This document shows, piece after piece, positions 51,075 through 60,805 of a stretch of 64,000 nt of DNA (the first letter of the stretch is position 1; every line of letters begins with the position of its first letter). The notes under the pieces were generated by a model. It had not been told where the DNA came from. It did not search any database and saw nothing but the letters and a program-made list of their open reading frames with translations. The stretch is from Candidatus Aminicenantota bacterium (GTDB lineage Bacteria; Acidobacteriota; Aminicenantia; Aminicenantales; Aminicenantaceae): the NCBI GenBank assembly GCA_011772495.1, contig WVZL01000006.1, positions 1 to 64,000 on the forward strand. Reading direction: 5' to 3'. The position numbers were made by a program, and so were the translations under genes.

Positions 51075-53276
51075 CTAATAAATCTTTTCGATTTTAATGC
51101 CGCGGTAATATTTTTTCAATATTTCTCTGTAGTTCGCTCCTGCCTGGGCCATCCCGTAAGCTCCTACCTGGCACAAGCCAACTCCATGCCCCCAGCCCTT
51201 GCCAGTAAAGGTAAAATAGCTCACCCGGCCTTCTTCATCATATTCCCGGTCGATGACAAACAGGGTTTCTTTCAAGCCTAAAACGTAGCGAATCTTTAAG
51301 CCTGCAACCACAACTTCACTCTCTGATCCCTTGATCCATAGCCTTATGACTCGCCCGGAAACGCCTCTCTTCCTGGGTTTAATATCTATCAACTTGCCGA
51401 TAGGATAATATTGATTTATCTCTCTCTCCAGCTCTTCTCGTGACTTTCTCTCTTGCCAGCGGTGCACCTTAGAATGACGATCCAAGGTATTCGTCATTAA
51501 GGGCGCCACAATCTCCAGCAATTGAATTTCGCCATCTTTTTCTATCCATCTTACGTCTTCCCCACCTAATAAATAGAGCTGAGAAGGAAAAGAATATCGG
51601 CCCTCACTGTTCTTCAAGAGCAACACATTCGGAGAGAGGGTCAAGCTTACGTTCTGAGATTTTCTTTCTAATTCAATCTTGCCTTTATCAAATCTTTTGA
51701 ATACTCCATGGTGAGAGAAATCTCGATGTTTGGATATGACTTTGGCCAGATAATGGGCTAACTCAGCCCTGGTGAGCCCCTTACCAGGATTTGCGAGATC
51801 TTCAGAGAAAATCCCTTCTGAGATCAGGTAAGCGAGTTTATTTCTCTCCTCTTCTTTCAGCTCAGCAAAGTTTCTCAGAATGAAGTCAACTTCCCTCTCC
51901 AGTAACAAATTCTTCACTCTATCCTGCCATCCAAAACCATTGACTAAGAGATTGGAGAGGCTTATTAAATTCAAAGCTGAATTCTCAGGGACTGACAATT
52001 CCTTCTTCTTTCCTACCAGGATTATTGCTTTCTGAATCCAATCTAAGGCTTCCTTAAGAGAAGCTTCTTCTTTGTAAAAGGCCGCACTTTGTTTCGGAGG
52101 AACTATGTTCCAGCTGATTAGATAAGCAATCTCTCGACTGATATTCTTTCCTTTAACTTCGACAGGCAGGAATGCAGCTTTGCCCTTCAAGGATAACTCT
52201 TTTTGTGATTCGTAAACGCACTCGGTGCTTTTTAAGTATGGCAAAGGCTTCCCTTCAAAAACATTCTCTATATTTTCAGTCATTCCTCCACAAGTGCTGG
52301 TATAAAGGGCATTGATCAATTTTCCTCTGTGAACGATAACTTCTCCTGTTGTCTCTTCTACAGCTTTACTGCTAAACGGATGCTCAGCACTCATTCCTCT
52401 GTAAAATTGGGATTTCGGCGTATCACAGAGATCATAGCCCAATTCTTCGGAGCTTCCTAAATTTTTAATAGCATAGGTTCGGGCTGCTACAGCTTGAGCT
52501 TTATGAGCTTGAAACTCATGGTAATGGTAGGGTGAATATTCGCTGGGAACAACTCCCCTCAAGTAATCCTCGATGCTTAGTATATTGACCAGAACAAGAC
52601 CGCTGCTACTCCCTTCAAGAACAAAGATGCCACGGTAGTCTCTCCCTTTAAAGGAAAGATAGCTTTGTTTGCTGGAAGGGATGAAATACAGGACCGTTTC
52701 CTTGTTGAGGCTTTTGAGTTCATCATTGACTAGAATCCAGAGCGGTTTAGACGTCCTTTCCGTAATTTCCTCACGCAGAATCCAAGTGTCTTTTATTCCA
52801 ATCTGATTCAGGGTCTTGATGAAACTTAAAGCAGCACCTCTGGTTAAGAAATCCCCTACCTTGACCTGGAAGGACCCGTTCTCTTTATTCTCCGTTAAAT
52901 AAACCTCGTTTTCGATCTTTGTTCTCAGGTCTTGAGCAAAAACTTCTGCCTCTTCGCTGTCTCTCGCCTGACTGACTTGAATCAGGAATCTCTCGGATAG
53001 TTTCTCTTTATGACCTTTGATACGAACTTCATCAACATCATCGGCGACGAGTTTATAGTTTGATTTAACCTCATAAATCTTCATTCCTGATGAAGAGCGA
53101 ATATTTATTTTACTCAGGTTGATTCCGAGCCTTACTCTTATTACGGGTTTCTCTATCAAATATCCCTGGAAAAAAGAGTTTTCTTGACCAAACTCGACTG
53201 GGATACTCCAAAACACGAGGAAGGCGATGATCAGTATGATAGTATATTTCTTGTGTATAGGCGAAGGTTCTTCCAT
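51075..53276 (-). CDS. SpoIID/LytB domain protein with SPOR and SLH-like regions
   Basis: 733 residues. Signal/anchor near residues 12-28. A SPOR-like domain at about 90-170 binds denuded glycan. The SpoIID domain starts near 215 (SIEDYLRGVVPSEYSP, QAVAARTYAI with the catalytic Glu/Arg region, TSTCGGMTENIENVF); a long insert (about 375-620) with SLH-like helices (GLTRAELAHYLAKV) splits it from the C-terminal GWGHGVGLCQVGAYGMA. SpoIID proteins are lytic transglycosylases; outside spore-formers they remodel the wall. The insert is unusual. Two palindromes lie upstream. Confidence 0.82.
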   Translation of the reverse strand: MEEPSPIHKKYTIILIIAFLVFWSIPVEFGQENSFFQGYLIEKPVIRVRLGINLSKINIRSSSGMKIYEVKSNYKLVADDVDEVRIKGHKEKLSERFLIQVSQARDSEEAEVFAQDLRTKIENEVYLTENKENGSFQVKVGDFLTRGAALSFIKTLNQIGIKDTWILREEITERTSKPLWILVNDELKSLNKETVLYFIPSSKQSYLSFKGRDYRGIFVLEGSSSGLVLVNILSIEDYLRGVVPSEYSPYHYHEFQAHKAQAVAARTYAIKNLGSSEELGYDLCDTPKSQFYRGMSAEHPFSSKAVEETTGEVIVHRGKLINALYTSTCGGMTENIENVFEGKPLPYLKSTECVYESQKELSLKGKAAFLPVEVKGKNISREIAYLISWNIVPPKQSAAFYKEEASLKEALDWIQKAIILVGKKKELSVPENSALNLISLSNLLVNGFGWQDRVKNLLLEREVDFILRNFAELKEEERNKLAYLISEGIFSEDLANPGKGLTRAELAHYLAKVISKHRDFSHHGVFKRFDKGKIELERKSQNVSLTLSPNVLLLKNSEGRYSFPSQLYLLGGEDVRWIEKDGEIQLLEIVAPLMTNTLDRHSKVHRWQERKSREELEREINQYYPIGKLIDIKPRKRGVSGRVIRLWIKGSESEVVVAGLKIRYVLGLKETLFVIDREYDEEGRVSYFTFTGKGWGHGVGLCQVGAYGMAQAGANYREILKKYYRGIKIEKIY

Positions 53277-53315
53277 TGGCTGACTTTTCCCACTATTATT
53301 ATATACATAAATTCA

Positions 53316-53381
53316 TGTTGATGTCAACAAAAAATGCAATATATGCAATATTTTTTTCTAACCGATACAACATATGGTATC
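53316..53381. promoter_or_regulatory. Two operator-like palindromes in the spoIID-like/M14 divergent region
   Basis: TGTTGATGTCAACA (53316-53329) has perfect 6-bp arms, and GATACAACATATGGTATC (53364-53381) has arms GATAC/GTATC around CATATG. The short direct repeat ATGCAATAT lies between them. They are 40-105 bp upstream of the spoIID-like start. The rest of the 325-bp gap (53277-53601) shows nothing else. Confidence 0.35.
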
Positions 53382-53601
53382 ACCCTGGGAGTTTTAATGA
53401 AAGCCTAGAGTAGCAAAAAAAGAGGAAAAAGTCAACTATTCCTCTAGAATTTGTAGGATATTAAATATACTGTATGCCGCCTTAGTGCCGAGAGTCAAGA
53501 ATTGGTCTCGTTCGACCCTAGGCGAAAAAGACTTTACTTTTTGTTAAAGAATTTTCAAAATTGAGTCAAAGAGTGAATGCCTTAAGAACAAGGGAGGAAG
53601 A

Positions 53602-56600
53602 ATGAGAAAAAAATGCTTCTTTTTCATCATCTTCTTCAACCTATGCCTTTATGCTGGGGCAGTCAAAATCTCCTGCTTGTCAGAAATATTTCTCTTGGGA
53701 AAAGGAATTCAAGACTCGGATGGAGACAATTTGGGAGACAAAGTATCCCTCCAAATCATCATTCCCGATTCTCCCTCCGCGTATGAGCTGGCTGTGGCCG
53801 CCGACATGGCAGCTAGAGCTAACCTGGAAAGCCTAGCCTTAGATTTTTTGATCGTCAGGAAAGAATCTGAAATTCAAAAGCTCCCTGGTCTTGAGAATCC
53901 GATCTTTATAGGTAGCAACCTGAAACTTGTAAAGGAAATGCAAAAGAAGGAAGGCTCAATTCTCTCCCAACTGAAATCTCATCAAGGCCTGGTCCTGCTT
54001 TTCTCATATGCAGGCCAGGAAGGAGTGGCTCTCATCGCCGGGTCTGAAAAGGCGCTTCTTGAAACTGGTCGCTCCTTTTTTCTTCGCTGGCCCTATTTAT
54101 GGGAAATATGGGGTCGCGAACAAGGAGCAACCTATTTCTCCTTAAAAGAGGATGTCATCAACTTCTTGACCGAACAAGGCATTCCCTTTAGCAAGATCAC
54201 AATCAAGTCAGCCCTATACGAATTTCCTCCACAGCACAGTGTCCACCAGAGCTTAAAAAGACTGAAATTCAGAGCCGGGGAGATAAAAAATCTAAGCCTG
54301 GAAATTGAATTTGCCGATAAGAAAGATAGACAAAAAGCCAGTGAAGCTTTCCAGTCTCTCAGGCTTCAGCACCGCCAAGGACAGAACACAGAAGTTCTCT
54401 CCTACCCTGGGTGTGCTCAGATCACCTTTGAACTCCGAGAAAATAATAAGAAAACACAAATGTCTATTGCTCGCCTAAGTTATCCAAAGAGGCACCTCAC
54501 TCCTTCCTACAAAGCTCCTCTCAAAGTGAAATCGTCAGGGAAAGATTTTGACCTTACAAATCTCTTCTCAACCAGAGGATTTTATTCAGACAGCGACCAG
54601 GACAAAATTTTAGACGGATTAAACACGTCCATAATCATCCCTCAGGACTTCAGCCTTGAAGGAATAGTGCCTTTGGCCTCTAGGTTGGTCTTGCATTCAG
54701 CCGGGGCTTCCTTCCCTCTTGTCTTTCTAGATGATGAGGTCGAAAACAGGAAGGCCCTGTTGGCTCCTGTTCTGGTCGGAGAAAGCAACGAGCTTAACCA
54801 AAGACTTCTTAAAACAGGAAAATTAAAACTTCCTGTGCTTGAAAAGGGATTCGGATCGGTCAAGGTCGTTCCTAAGGCTTTTAACAAATCAAGCGCGTTG
54901 ACGATTACAGGTGCGGACCGATTTACTCTGGAGAAAACCCTTCTTTATCTCAGCAAGACTTTTCCCTATTTCGAAGATTATGAAGAAGGAAAACTCCAGC
55001 TAAAAGACGTCCTTAATGACGTGGAAGAATTCCTGAAAGGAAAAGGAGGGAGTGCAGAAGCTTACTTCTACCAGTATCTAAAATATTTTGTAGATACCCT
55101 AAAAGGAAAAAAACTGGATCATCTGAGAGCTGATTTCTTGCTGCCCCGTAAGGATCAAAAATTTGAAGAGAGGACCAAAGAATTTCTTGAAGGAACTCTG
55201 GATGTCGATGACCTCAAGATAAAGGTCTCTGCTCTCCAAGAGAGCAAAAAGATCTTTGAAAAAGAAAAGGAGTTCACTTGGGAAGCTGATGAAGCTTTAA
55301 ACATAATCAGGCAAGAAATAGAAAAAATGAAAGGAAAGCAAAAGCCTCTCTCCATAGAGCTGGGATTAAGCGAGTCAACAGAAGTGAGACAAAAAATAAA
55401 GCGCCGGGTCGAAGAGCTTTTCTTTCAAAACAATATCCAGAAATTTGAGGTTACAGTTCTTTCTGCCTACAAGCAGGGTTTCTTCTGGCTGCTTGAAAAA
55501 GCGCTCCCCTCCTTAAAAGCCAGAAAATTAAGCCGATTGGTCATAAAATTCGCCTTGGAGAGAGACGATTTCTCTCAGCTGAAAAGATTTTACTCAGAGC
55601 CATACCGGTGGCTCCAAGAACTCTATCCAGTGGATGAAATTCTCTCTCAGGAATTACAGCTACCCCTCGATAAAATTGAATTCCAGGCGAAAGAAGAAAA
55701 AGAACCCATCTATGAACTCCTAGCCTATGACAAAGAGGGAAACCTTTTCTTCCAGCAAGCTTTTTCTCCCCGGAGAAGAGTGATTCCTTTCTTGAGAGTC
55801 CTGCCAGAATGGGGAAAGGTGAAAGTAACCACAGGCTGGTTAAAGATAGACTGCGGGGGCGAGCTCATGGTGGATGAATCTTTGAAGACTGATCTAGAGA
55901 AGTTCTGGGATTTTTACCAAGACGAAGTTCTCGCTCAAGTCTATTCTTACGTCATGAAAAAGACAGAAAACGAGCCCTCCTTCTCAAAACAACCATATTT
56001 TAAAAAGCTCATGGTGGAGATGTGGTTCAGTGAGCCCGATTACAAGCTTGGACTGAACGAGGAAATCGTAAGCAGCCTGGAGTCGATACATGATGAGATT
56101 TACTTTGATACTCTCGATTTTTTAAGAGGAATCACAGAGATAAAGGGAGTGGAAGAAGAGGATTTGCCTGAAGATACTTCCCGACTTTCAGCTCCAGGAA
56201 ATGTCCTGCCTCTTGTTCATCCTTCCCTAGAAGGAGGAAACGGAAAAGTCAAAGTCATCTTCGAGGACTGGTTGGCCCGGTCGCCTCGTCTGGTATTGAA
56301 ATGGAAAGAAGCAGGAAGAGAAGAGTACGAAAAAAAACTTGTTTTCTCTCCCCTGGAAGCCAAATCTGTGGGCATTCCCTCCTTTATCTTCAATGGCCCA
56401 GAAGAACAGATCCAGACTTTACTCATCGAGCTTGAAATGGAAAAAGAAAAAGACTACCTAGAGTTGATTGAAATCCTACATTCTTGGCGCGCACTCCAAG
56501 AAAAGAAATTTCTTCTGCCTTCTTTTCAATACCCGAAACTAAAATCCCTAACCATAAAAATTAAACACAAAGAGCTGGACAAAGAAGAAATCCTCGTTGT

Positions 56601-57744
56601 TTCTTCCCCAAGAGTCAGGGCTACTCCTCTGCCCACGAAGAAAAAAAGAGTGATCATTCCCACCGATAGGATTATATCTCCCCAGATGTGCTTAGATATT
56701 ATCGATGATCTTGGCCAAAGCCAGACAATTCGGACCTATATCGGCGGGAGGTCCTACGAGAACAGGAAGATCCCTGTTTTAGAGATCTTCCTGCCCTTAG
56801 CTAAACATGTCTCTCTTCCTCGCCTGGTAACATTCAAGCCTACGCTTTACATCAGCGGACGGCAGCACGCCAATGAAGTTTCTTCCACGAACTATATCCT
56901 GAAACTTGCTGAGCACTTGAAGCTGAATAAAACTTACCAGGAATATTTGAAAAAGATGAACCTCGTTCTCCACCCTCTGGAAAATCCCGATGGGGCAGAA
57001 CTCGCCTACCAACTTCAGAAAATTACCCCTTTTCACAGCCTTCATGCTGGCCGGTACACTTCATTGGGGATAGATGTCGGCTATCAAGTCAACGTTTCCA
57101 AACCCATCCTTCCTGAGGCCAAAGTCAGGGGGAACCTCTACCGCAAATGGCAACCTGATATCTATCTCAACCTTCATGGTTATCCCTCGCATGAATGGGT
57201 GCAACAATTCTCCAATTATTCTCCGTATCTCTTCCGGGATTACTGGATTCCGAGGGGATGGTTCGCCTATTTCCGAGCTCTTCATCTTCCTCTCTACCAG
57301 AAATGGAAGGAAGCAGGTGAGAGCCTACGAGGATTTATCATTCAAGAAATGAAGTCTGATGCGAAAATAAATGAATCCAACCAAAATTTTTACGACCGCT
57401 ACGCCCGCTGGGCATCCCGCTGGCAGCCTCACTTGAGTTACCTAGAGATTTATGACAGCTTAAATATTTATTCTAAAAGACGCTCTTCCCGAGAAGCGAA
57501 ATTAACCGCGAGGCGCCGAACGACTTTTGCCGAAGAAGTACCAGAACTCATGGATGAAACAGCCCGTGGAGAATGGCTTGATTTCCTCTGCCAGCAAGGA
57601 TTAGCTTACCTGAGGGCTCATCTGAAATATCTGGCGCGGGTGGATCATGAGATTGCCCGTATAGAAGAAGAAATCAATGACCGAATCCTTGTTCAGTTCC
57701 TTCGCAGCCGTCCTGGAGCGCTGAAAAAGACAAATAAAAAATAA
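53602..57744 (+). CDS. Very large secreted protein with C-terminal M14 carboxypeptidase domain
   Basis: 1380 residues with a signal peptide. The M14 domain sits at about 1030-1290: His1089 and Glu1092 in SGRQHANEVSS, MNLVLHPLENPDG, and His1192 in LNLHGYPSHEW bind zinc. The first thousand residues contain two related modules, each opening with a D-S-D-x-D-x-x-x-D loop (QDSDGDNLGDK near 35, SDSDQDKILDG near 335), then IIP strands; these loops look calcium-binding. M14 proteins are usually 300-500 residues, so the extension is exceptional. Probably outer-surface or periplasmic protein degradation. Confidence 0.85.
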   Translation: MRKKCFFFIIFFNLCLYAGAVKISCLSEIFLLGKGIQDSDGDNLGDKVSLQIIIPDSPSAYELAVAADMAARANLESLALDFLIVRKESEIQKLPGLENPIFIGSNLKLVKEMQKKEGSILSQLKSHQGLVLLFSYAGQEGVALIAGSEKALLETGRSFFLRWPYLWEIWGREQGATYFSLKEDVINFLTEQGIPFSKITIKSALYEFPPQHSVHQSLKRLKFRAGEIKNLSLEIEFADKKDRQKASEAFQSLRLQHRQGQNTEVLSYPGCAQITFELRENNKKTQMSIARLSYPKRHLTPSYKAPLKVKSSGKDFDLTNLFSTRGFYSDSDQDKILDGLNTSIIIPQDFSLEGIVPLASRLVLHSAGASFPLVFLDDEVENRKALLAPVLVGESNELNQRLLKTGKLKLPVLEKGFGSVKVVPKAFNKSSALTITGADRFTLEKTLLYLSKTFPYFEDYEEGKLQLKDVLNDVEEFLKGKGGSAEAYFYQYLKYFVDTLKGKKLDHLRADFLLPRKDQKFEERTKEFLEGTLDVDDLKIKVSALQESKKIFEKEKEFTWEADEALNIIRQEIEKMKGKQKPLSIELGLSESTEVRQKIKRRVEELFFQNNIQKFEVTVLSAYKQGFFWLLEKALPSLKARKLSRLVIKFALERDDFSQLKRFYSEPYRWLQELYPVDEILSQELQLPLDKIEFQAKEEKEPIYELLAYDKEGNLFFQQAFSPRRRVIPFLRVLPEWGKVKVTTGWLKIDCGGELMVDESLKTDLEKFWDFYQDEVLAQVYSYVMKKTENEPSFSKQPYFKKLMVEMWFSEPDYKLGLNEEIVSSLESIHDEIYFDTLDFLRGITEIKGVEEEDLPEDTSRLSAPGNVLPLVHPSLEGGNGKVKVIFEDWLARSPRLVLKWKEAGREEYEKKLVFSPLEAKSVGIPSFIFNGPEEQIQTLLIELEMEKEKDYLELIEILHSWRALQEKKFLLPSFQYPKLKSLTIKIKHKELDKEEILVVSSPRVRATPLPTKKKRVIIPTDRIISPQMCLDIIDDLGQSQTIRTYIGGRSYENRKIPVLEIFLPLAKHVSLPRLVTFKPTLYISGRQHANEVSSTNYILKLAEHLKLNKTYQEYLKKMNLVLHPLENPDGAELAYQLQKITPFHSLHAGRYTSLGIDVGYQVNVSKPILPEAKVRGNLYRKWQPDIYLNLHGYPSHEWVQQFSNYSPYLFRDYWIPRGWFAYFRALHLPLYQKWKEAGESLRGFIIQEMKSDAKINESNQNFYDRYARWASRWQPHLSYLEIYDSLNIYSKRRSSREAKLTARRRTTFAEEVPELMDETARGEWLDFLCQQGLAYLRAHLKYLARVDHEIARIEEEINDRILVQFLRSRPGALKKTNKK

Positions 57745-57807
57745 CCATTGTTTGTAAATTATTGAAGAAATTGGTAATATAAGAGAAAATTTCAGTAGTA
57801 GGTGTGA

Positions 57808-59223
57808 GTGCCAACTAGATCAGCGAAAAGAACCAAAATGCCTCCAGAAGTGAAAATCAGCTACAACATGAATCTGCTGATAATCGATGAAGACCTCTCT
57901 CTCTACGATACGATAAAGGGCTCCTCTCTGCCCAAGAATTATATCATCTATTTCAGCCGAGCTTACAGGGACATATATTCTTTTATTGAATACAACAATA
58001 TTCATGTCGTCATAACCGATCTAGACGGAAAAAAGAAACAAGGATTGAGCTTACTCAAGAAACTAAAGAGTCTAGATCCTTTAGTCGAAGTCATCTTTAC
58101 AGGAAAACCTCTTCCTTCAGAGGAAGTGATGGGCCTGATCAACCAAGGCGCCATAGATTATCTGATTAAACCCCTAAAGTTGAATGCCGTGCATCAAACC
58201 CTAAAAAAGATCTTCGAGAAAAGAGTTCTGAGAAGAGAAACTTATCTTTTGGAAAAAAGACTGGAGAAAAAATATTTTTTCAAATCGATGATCGGCAAGA
58301 GTCCCTATATGCTCGAGATATTCTCTTTAGTGGAAAACATATCAAAATATTTCTCCAGCGTTCTTATCACGGGTGAAACCGGCACTGGAAAAGAAATGGT
58401 AGCCACAGCCATCCATGAACTCAGTCCCACCACAGACAAAGACCTGGTGATTTGTGATTGTGTGTCTATTCCGGAGAATCTATTCGAATCCGAGCTGTTT
58501 GGATATGTCAAAGGAGCCTTTACCGGGGCGGATAAGGATAAGCTGGGTCTATTCGATAAGGCTCATAGGGGAACAATTTTTCTTGATGAAATCGGGGAAA
58601 TCCCCCTTTCTATTCAAGCTAAGCTTTTAAGAGTGCTCGAACATCATCAATTCAAACCTCTGGGTTCCAACGACAACAGAATAGTCGATGTTCATGTGAT
58701 AGCAGCCACCAGTCGCAACTTAAGAGAATGCATAACAAATGGAACCTTCCGTGAAGACTTGTTGCACCGTTTGAACAAAGTCGAAATCTACATACCTCCC
58801 TTGAGAAAAAGGCCAGAAGACATTCCTTTATTGGTAAGACATTTTCTCAATAGCTACAACAAACAATTTTCTAAAAAGATCAAAGGCGTTTCCCGTCAAG
58901 TTCAAAAACTATTCCTCAAATATGAATGGCCTGGGAATGTCAGAGAACTTGAAAATGTGATGGAAAGCGCGGCCATGCTCTGCAAGAAGGAATTCATTTC
59001 TACTTCCGACCTTCCCAAGTATTTCCAGGAGTCTTTCCCTGAATCAGAAAAAATTCCTTTTATTAAAAGAGAACAACTCACGACTTTAAAGGATTTGGAA
59101 AAAGACTATATTTCTTATATTTTAAAACTCACGAATAACAATTTAAGAAAATCTGCCAAGATAATGAATATATCCCGGACTACCCTCTACAACAAATTAA
59201 AGAAATACAAAATCAATCGATAA
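57808..59223 (+). CDS. Sigma-54-dependent response regulator (NtrC family)
   Basis: 471 residues from GTG 57808 (AGGTG upstream); ATG 57838 and 57868 are alternatives. Receiver domain at about 20-140 with the acceptor Asp in VVITDLDG and Lys in YLIKPL. AAA+ domain at about 165-395: Walker A GETGTGKE, sigma-54 contact GAFTGA intact, Walker B FLDEIGE. A C-terminal Fis-type helix-turn-helix (NNLRKSAKIMNISRTTLYNKL) binds DNA. No histidine kinase gene is adjacent. The next gene has a clear sigma-54 promoter, its likely target. Confidence 0.92.
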   Translation: MPTRSAKRTKMPPEVKISYNMNLLIIDEDLSLYDTIKGSSLPKNYIIYFSRAYRDIYSFIEYNNIHVVITDLDGKKKQGLSLLKKLKSLDPLVEVIFTGKPLPSEEVMGLINQGAIDYLIKPLKLNAVHQTLKKIFEKRVLRRETYLLEKRLEKKYFFKSMIGKSPYMLEIFSLVENISKYFSSVLITGETGTGKEMVATAIHELSPTTDKDLVICDCVSIPENLFESELFGYVKGAFTGADKDKLGLFDKAHRGTIFLDEIGEIPLSIQAKLLRVLEHHQFKPLGSNDNRIVDVHVIAATSRNLRECITNGTFREDLLHRLNKVEIYIPPLRKRPEDIPLLVRHFLNSYNKQFSKKIKGVSRQVQKLFLKYEWPGNVRELENVMESAAMLCKKEFISTSDLPKYFQESFPESEKIPFIKREQLTTLKDLEKDYISYILKLTNNNLRKSAKIMNISRTTLYNKLKKYKINR

Positions 59224-59320
59224 CTCAGATCAGCTCAGTTTAAGAATTTCAGCCCTTCCTTCTTAGACACTACTTTTTAATATTGTCCAAGAATATTTCA
59301 CGTATTTTTCTTAGACTTAA

Positions 59321-59337
59321 TGTTCATATTATGAACA
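59321..59337. promoter_or_regulatory. Activator-binding palindrome 1
   Basis: TGTTCAT-ATT-ATGAACA, perfect 7-bp arms, about 170 bp upstream of the sigma-54 promoter at 59502. It is a plausible enhancer site for the NtrC-type activator encoded just before it. Confidence 0.55.
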
Positions 59338-59405
59338 TAAACGGAATTCGTTTTAGTTTTATAGCTTATTTATTATAAACAACTTATACAATAATTGAAT
59401 TATTA

Positions 59406-59422
59406 TGTTCACTATATTAACA
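59406..59422. promoter_or_regulatory. Activator-binding palindrome 2
   Basis: TGTTCACTATATTAACA, the same 17-bp spacing as palindrome 1 with one changed base in the right arm (TTAACA for TGAACA). The centres are 85 bp apart, close to eight helical turns, so both can face the same side of the DNA. Confidence 0.5.
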
Positions 59423-59501
59423 TAGCAATTCCTCTGTTTTGCCTATTCCTAAAACATCTAAGTTATTCTAATTAAATAAAATAGTAAATATTCAGGCATA
59501 T

Positions 59502-59517
59502 TGGCACTATTTTTGCA
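59502..59517 (+). promoter_or_regulatory. Sigma-54 (-24/-12) promoter
   Basis: TGGCAC-TATTT-TTGCA is a full match to the TGGCAC-N5-TTGCA consensus. Expected start of transcription near 59529, 24 bp before the DUF5658 gene. It lies in the 329-bp gap after the sigma-54 activator gene and below the two palindromes. Confidence 0.85.
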
Positions 59518-59552
59518 TTAAAGAAGATCTAATTAGTAAAAGGAGCAAAAAT

Positions 59553-60179
59553 ATGTGCAAAAAGTTAAAAAAACCCTTGCCTCTAGCCATATTTATAGCC
59601 CTCTTCTTCTTCCTTCTTTTCCTTCCTTTGAGGGCAGATGAAAGTGAATCAAAGGAGAATTTAGTCGTCAAAGAAGAAGCACAAGTAAAAGGAAAGGCAA
59701 TCGAGCTCAATTCTTCTCCCCCAGAAAAAAAATCTTCGATAAGTTTGAAGTCATTTCAGTTGACGGAGAAGGGAATCAAGCCCTATAAAATCAAACTAGA
59801 TTTTTCTCCCCAGCAAATCGATATCAATCCTGGCTCTCATAGATTTGTGAAGAAGCCTAAAGAGTCCTCTAGCATCCTGTATACATCTTCTTTGATTACT
59901 CTGACCTGCCTGAACATTGCTGACTACTGTACGACCGTCAAGGCCTTAAAGTATAAAAGCCTAGACGAAACCAATCCCTTAATGAAGCCCTTCACCAAGA
60001 GTACACTTCTGTACACAACTGTTAAGCTGGGGCTAACAGCTTATAATTATTATTTCCTGAATAAACTTTACAAGAAAGACAAAACATTAGCCTGGGCAGT
60101 CAGTCTGGTGGCCAACTTTGCCCTGTCCTATGTCGTGGCCAATAACCTCAAGAATATCCAGGAAGCCCAGCACCAATAG
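59553..60179 (+). CDS. DUF5658-type membrane protein, sigma-54 controlled
   Basis: 208 residues. N-terminal signal/anchor (LAIFIALFFFLLFLPL), a polar stretch to about residue 105, then helices with NIADYCTTVKALKY, DETNPLMKPF, LLYTTVKLGLTAYNYYFL and WAVSLVANFALSYVV. The D-Y/x-x-T ... E-x-N-P pattern is that of DUF5658, function unknown. AAAAGGAGC precedes ATG 59553. First gene of the transcript from the promoter at 59502. Confidence 0.75.
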   Translation: MCKKLKKPLPLAIFIALFFFLLFLPLRADESESKENLVVKEEAQVKGKAIELNSSPPEKKSSISLKSFQLTEKGIKPYKIKLDFSPQQIDINPGSHRFVKKPKESSSILYTSSLITLTCLNIADYCTTVKALKYKSLDETNPLMKPFTKSTLLYTTVKLGLTAYNYYFLNKLYKKDKTLAWAVSLVANFALSYVVANNLKNIQEAQHQ

Positions 60180-60200
60180 GCGCAAAAAAAGAGGACCTCG

Positions 60201-60407
60201 ATGATAGCTTATTTGAAGTACTACTTGAATCAAAACGGGAGAACACCCTCCTTAGACAGCCTCCCGACTCTTGATAACCTAAAAAAGGAATATATTTATT
60301 ATCTTTTTAAGTTAATGAATAAAAATGTTCATAAGACTGCCGAAATATTGGAAATATCTCCCAATGCACTTTTAGATAAATTAGATAGATACAAAATCAG
60401 ACTCTAA
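60201..60407 (+). CDS. Stand-alone Fis-type helix-turn-helix protein
   Basis: 68 residues. LDNLKKEYIYYLFKLMNKN then VHKTAEILEISPNALLDKLDRYKIRL aligns with the C-terminal DNA-binding domain of the activator at 57808 (LKDLEKDYISYILKLTNNN, RKSAKIMNISRTTLYNKLKKYKINR). It is thus a detached copy without receiver or ATPase. Could compete for the same palindromes as a feedback repressor. 21 bp after the DUF5658 gene, GAGG ribosome site. Confidence 0.75.
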   Translation: MIAYLKYYLNQNGRTPSLDSLPTLDNLKKEYIYYLFKLMNKNVHKTAEILEISPNALLDKLDRYKIRL

Positions 60408-60745
60408 CCACCCCTCCATAAGACTCCTCTCGATTCAAACCAATATTCCCTCAATCTTAGTTGATCCTTTGGTGCTTATGTACTAGGATTTCTGGCTCGA
60501 CCCAAACCTAAACGAAAATACTGAACCAAAGCCGTATCCTTTCTATAACTTTTTCTTTTCTATACCGTACATAACAATAATTCAGAGTTGAAAAAAATGG
60601 AATCTCCAGCCTATTTTTGTCAGAAGAAATCAGGCTGAAGGAATGGAAGGCAAGCCAGATATGTGCATTAGATTTTGTTATCGTGGGAAACACATAAGAA
60701 CAAAATGAAAAGGAAGTCGTGAATGCAGTCAATCACTATTTTCTA

Positions 60746-60774
60746 TTTACATTTTATTGTTTTCTCTTTAAAAT
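60746..60774 (+). promoter_or_regulatory. Sigma-70 promoter of the M14 peptidase gene
   Basis: TTTACA (60746-60751), 17-bp spacer, TAAAAT (60769-60774); five of six matches in each hexamer, 31 bp upstream of ATG 60806. The rest of the 398-bp gap (60408-60805) has no gene or RNA that I can support. Confidence 0.6.
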
Positions 60775-60805
60775 TCTCTGTCTGTTTCAATAAAAGGAGG
60801 TCCTC

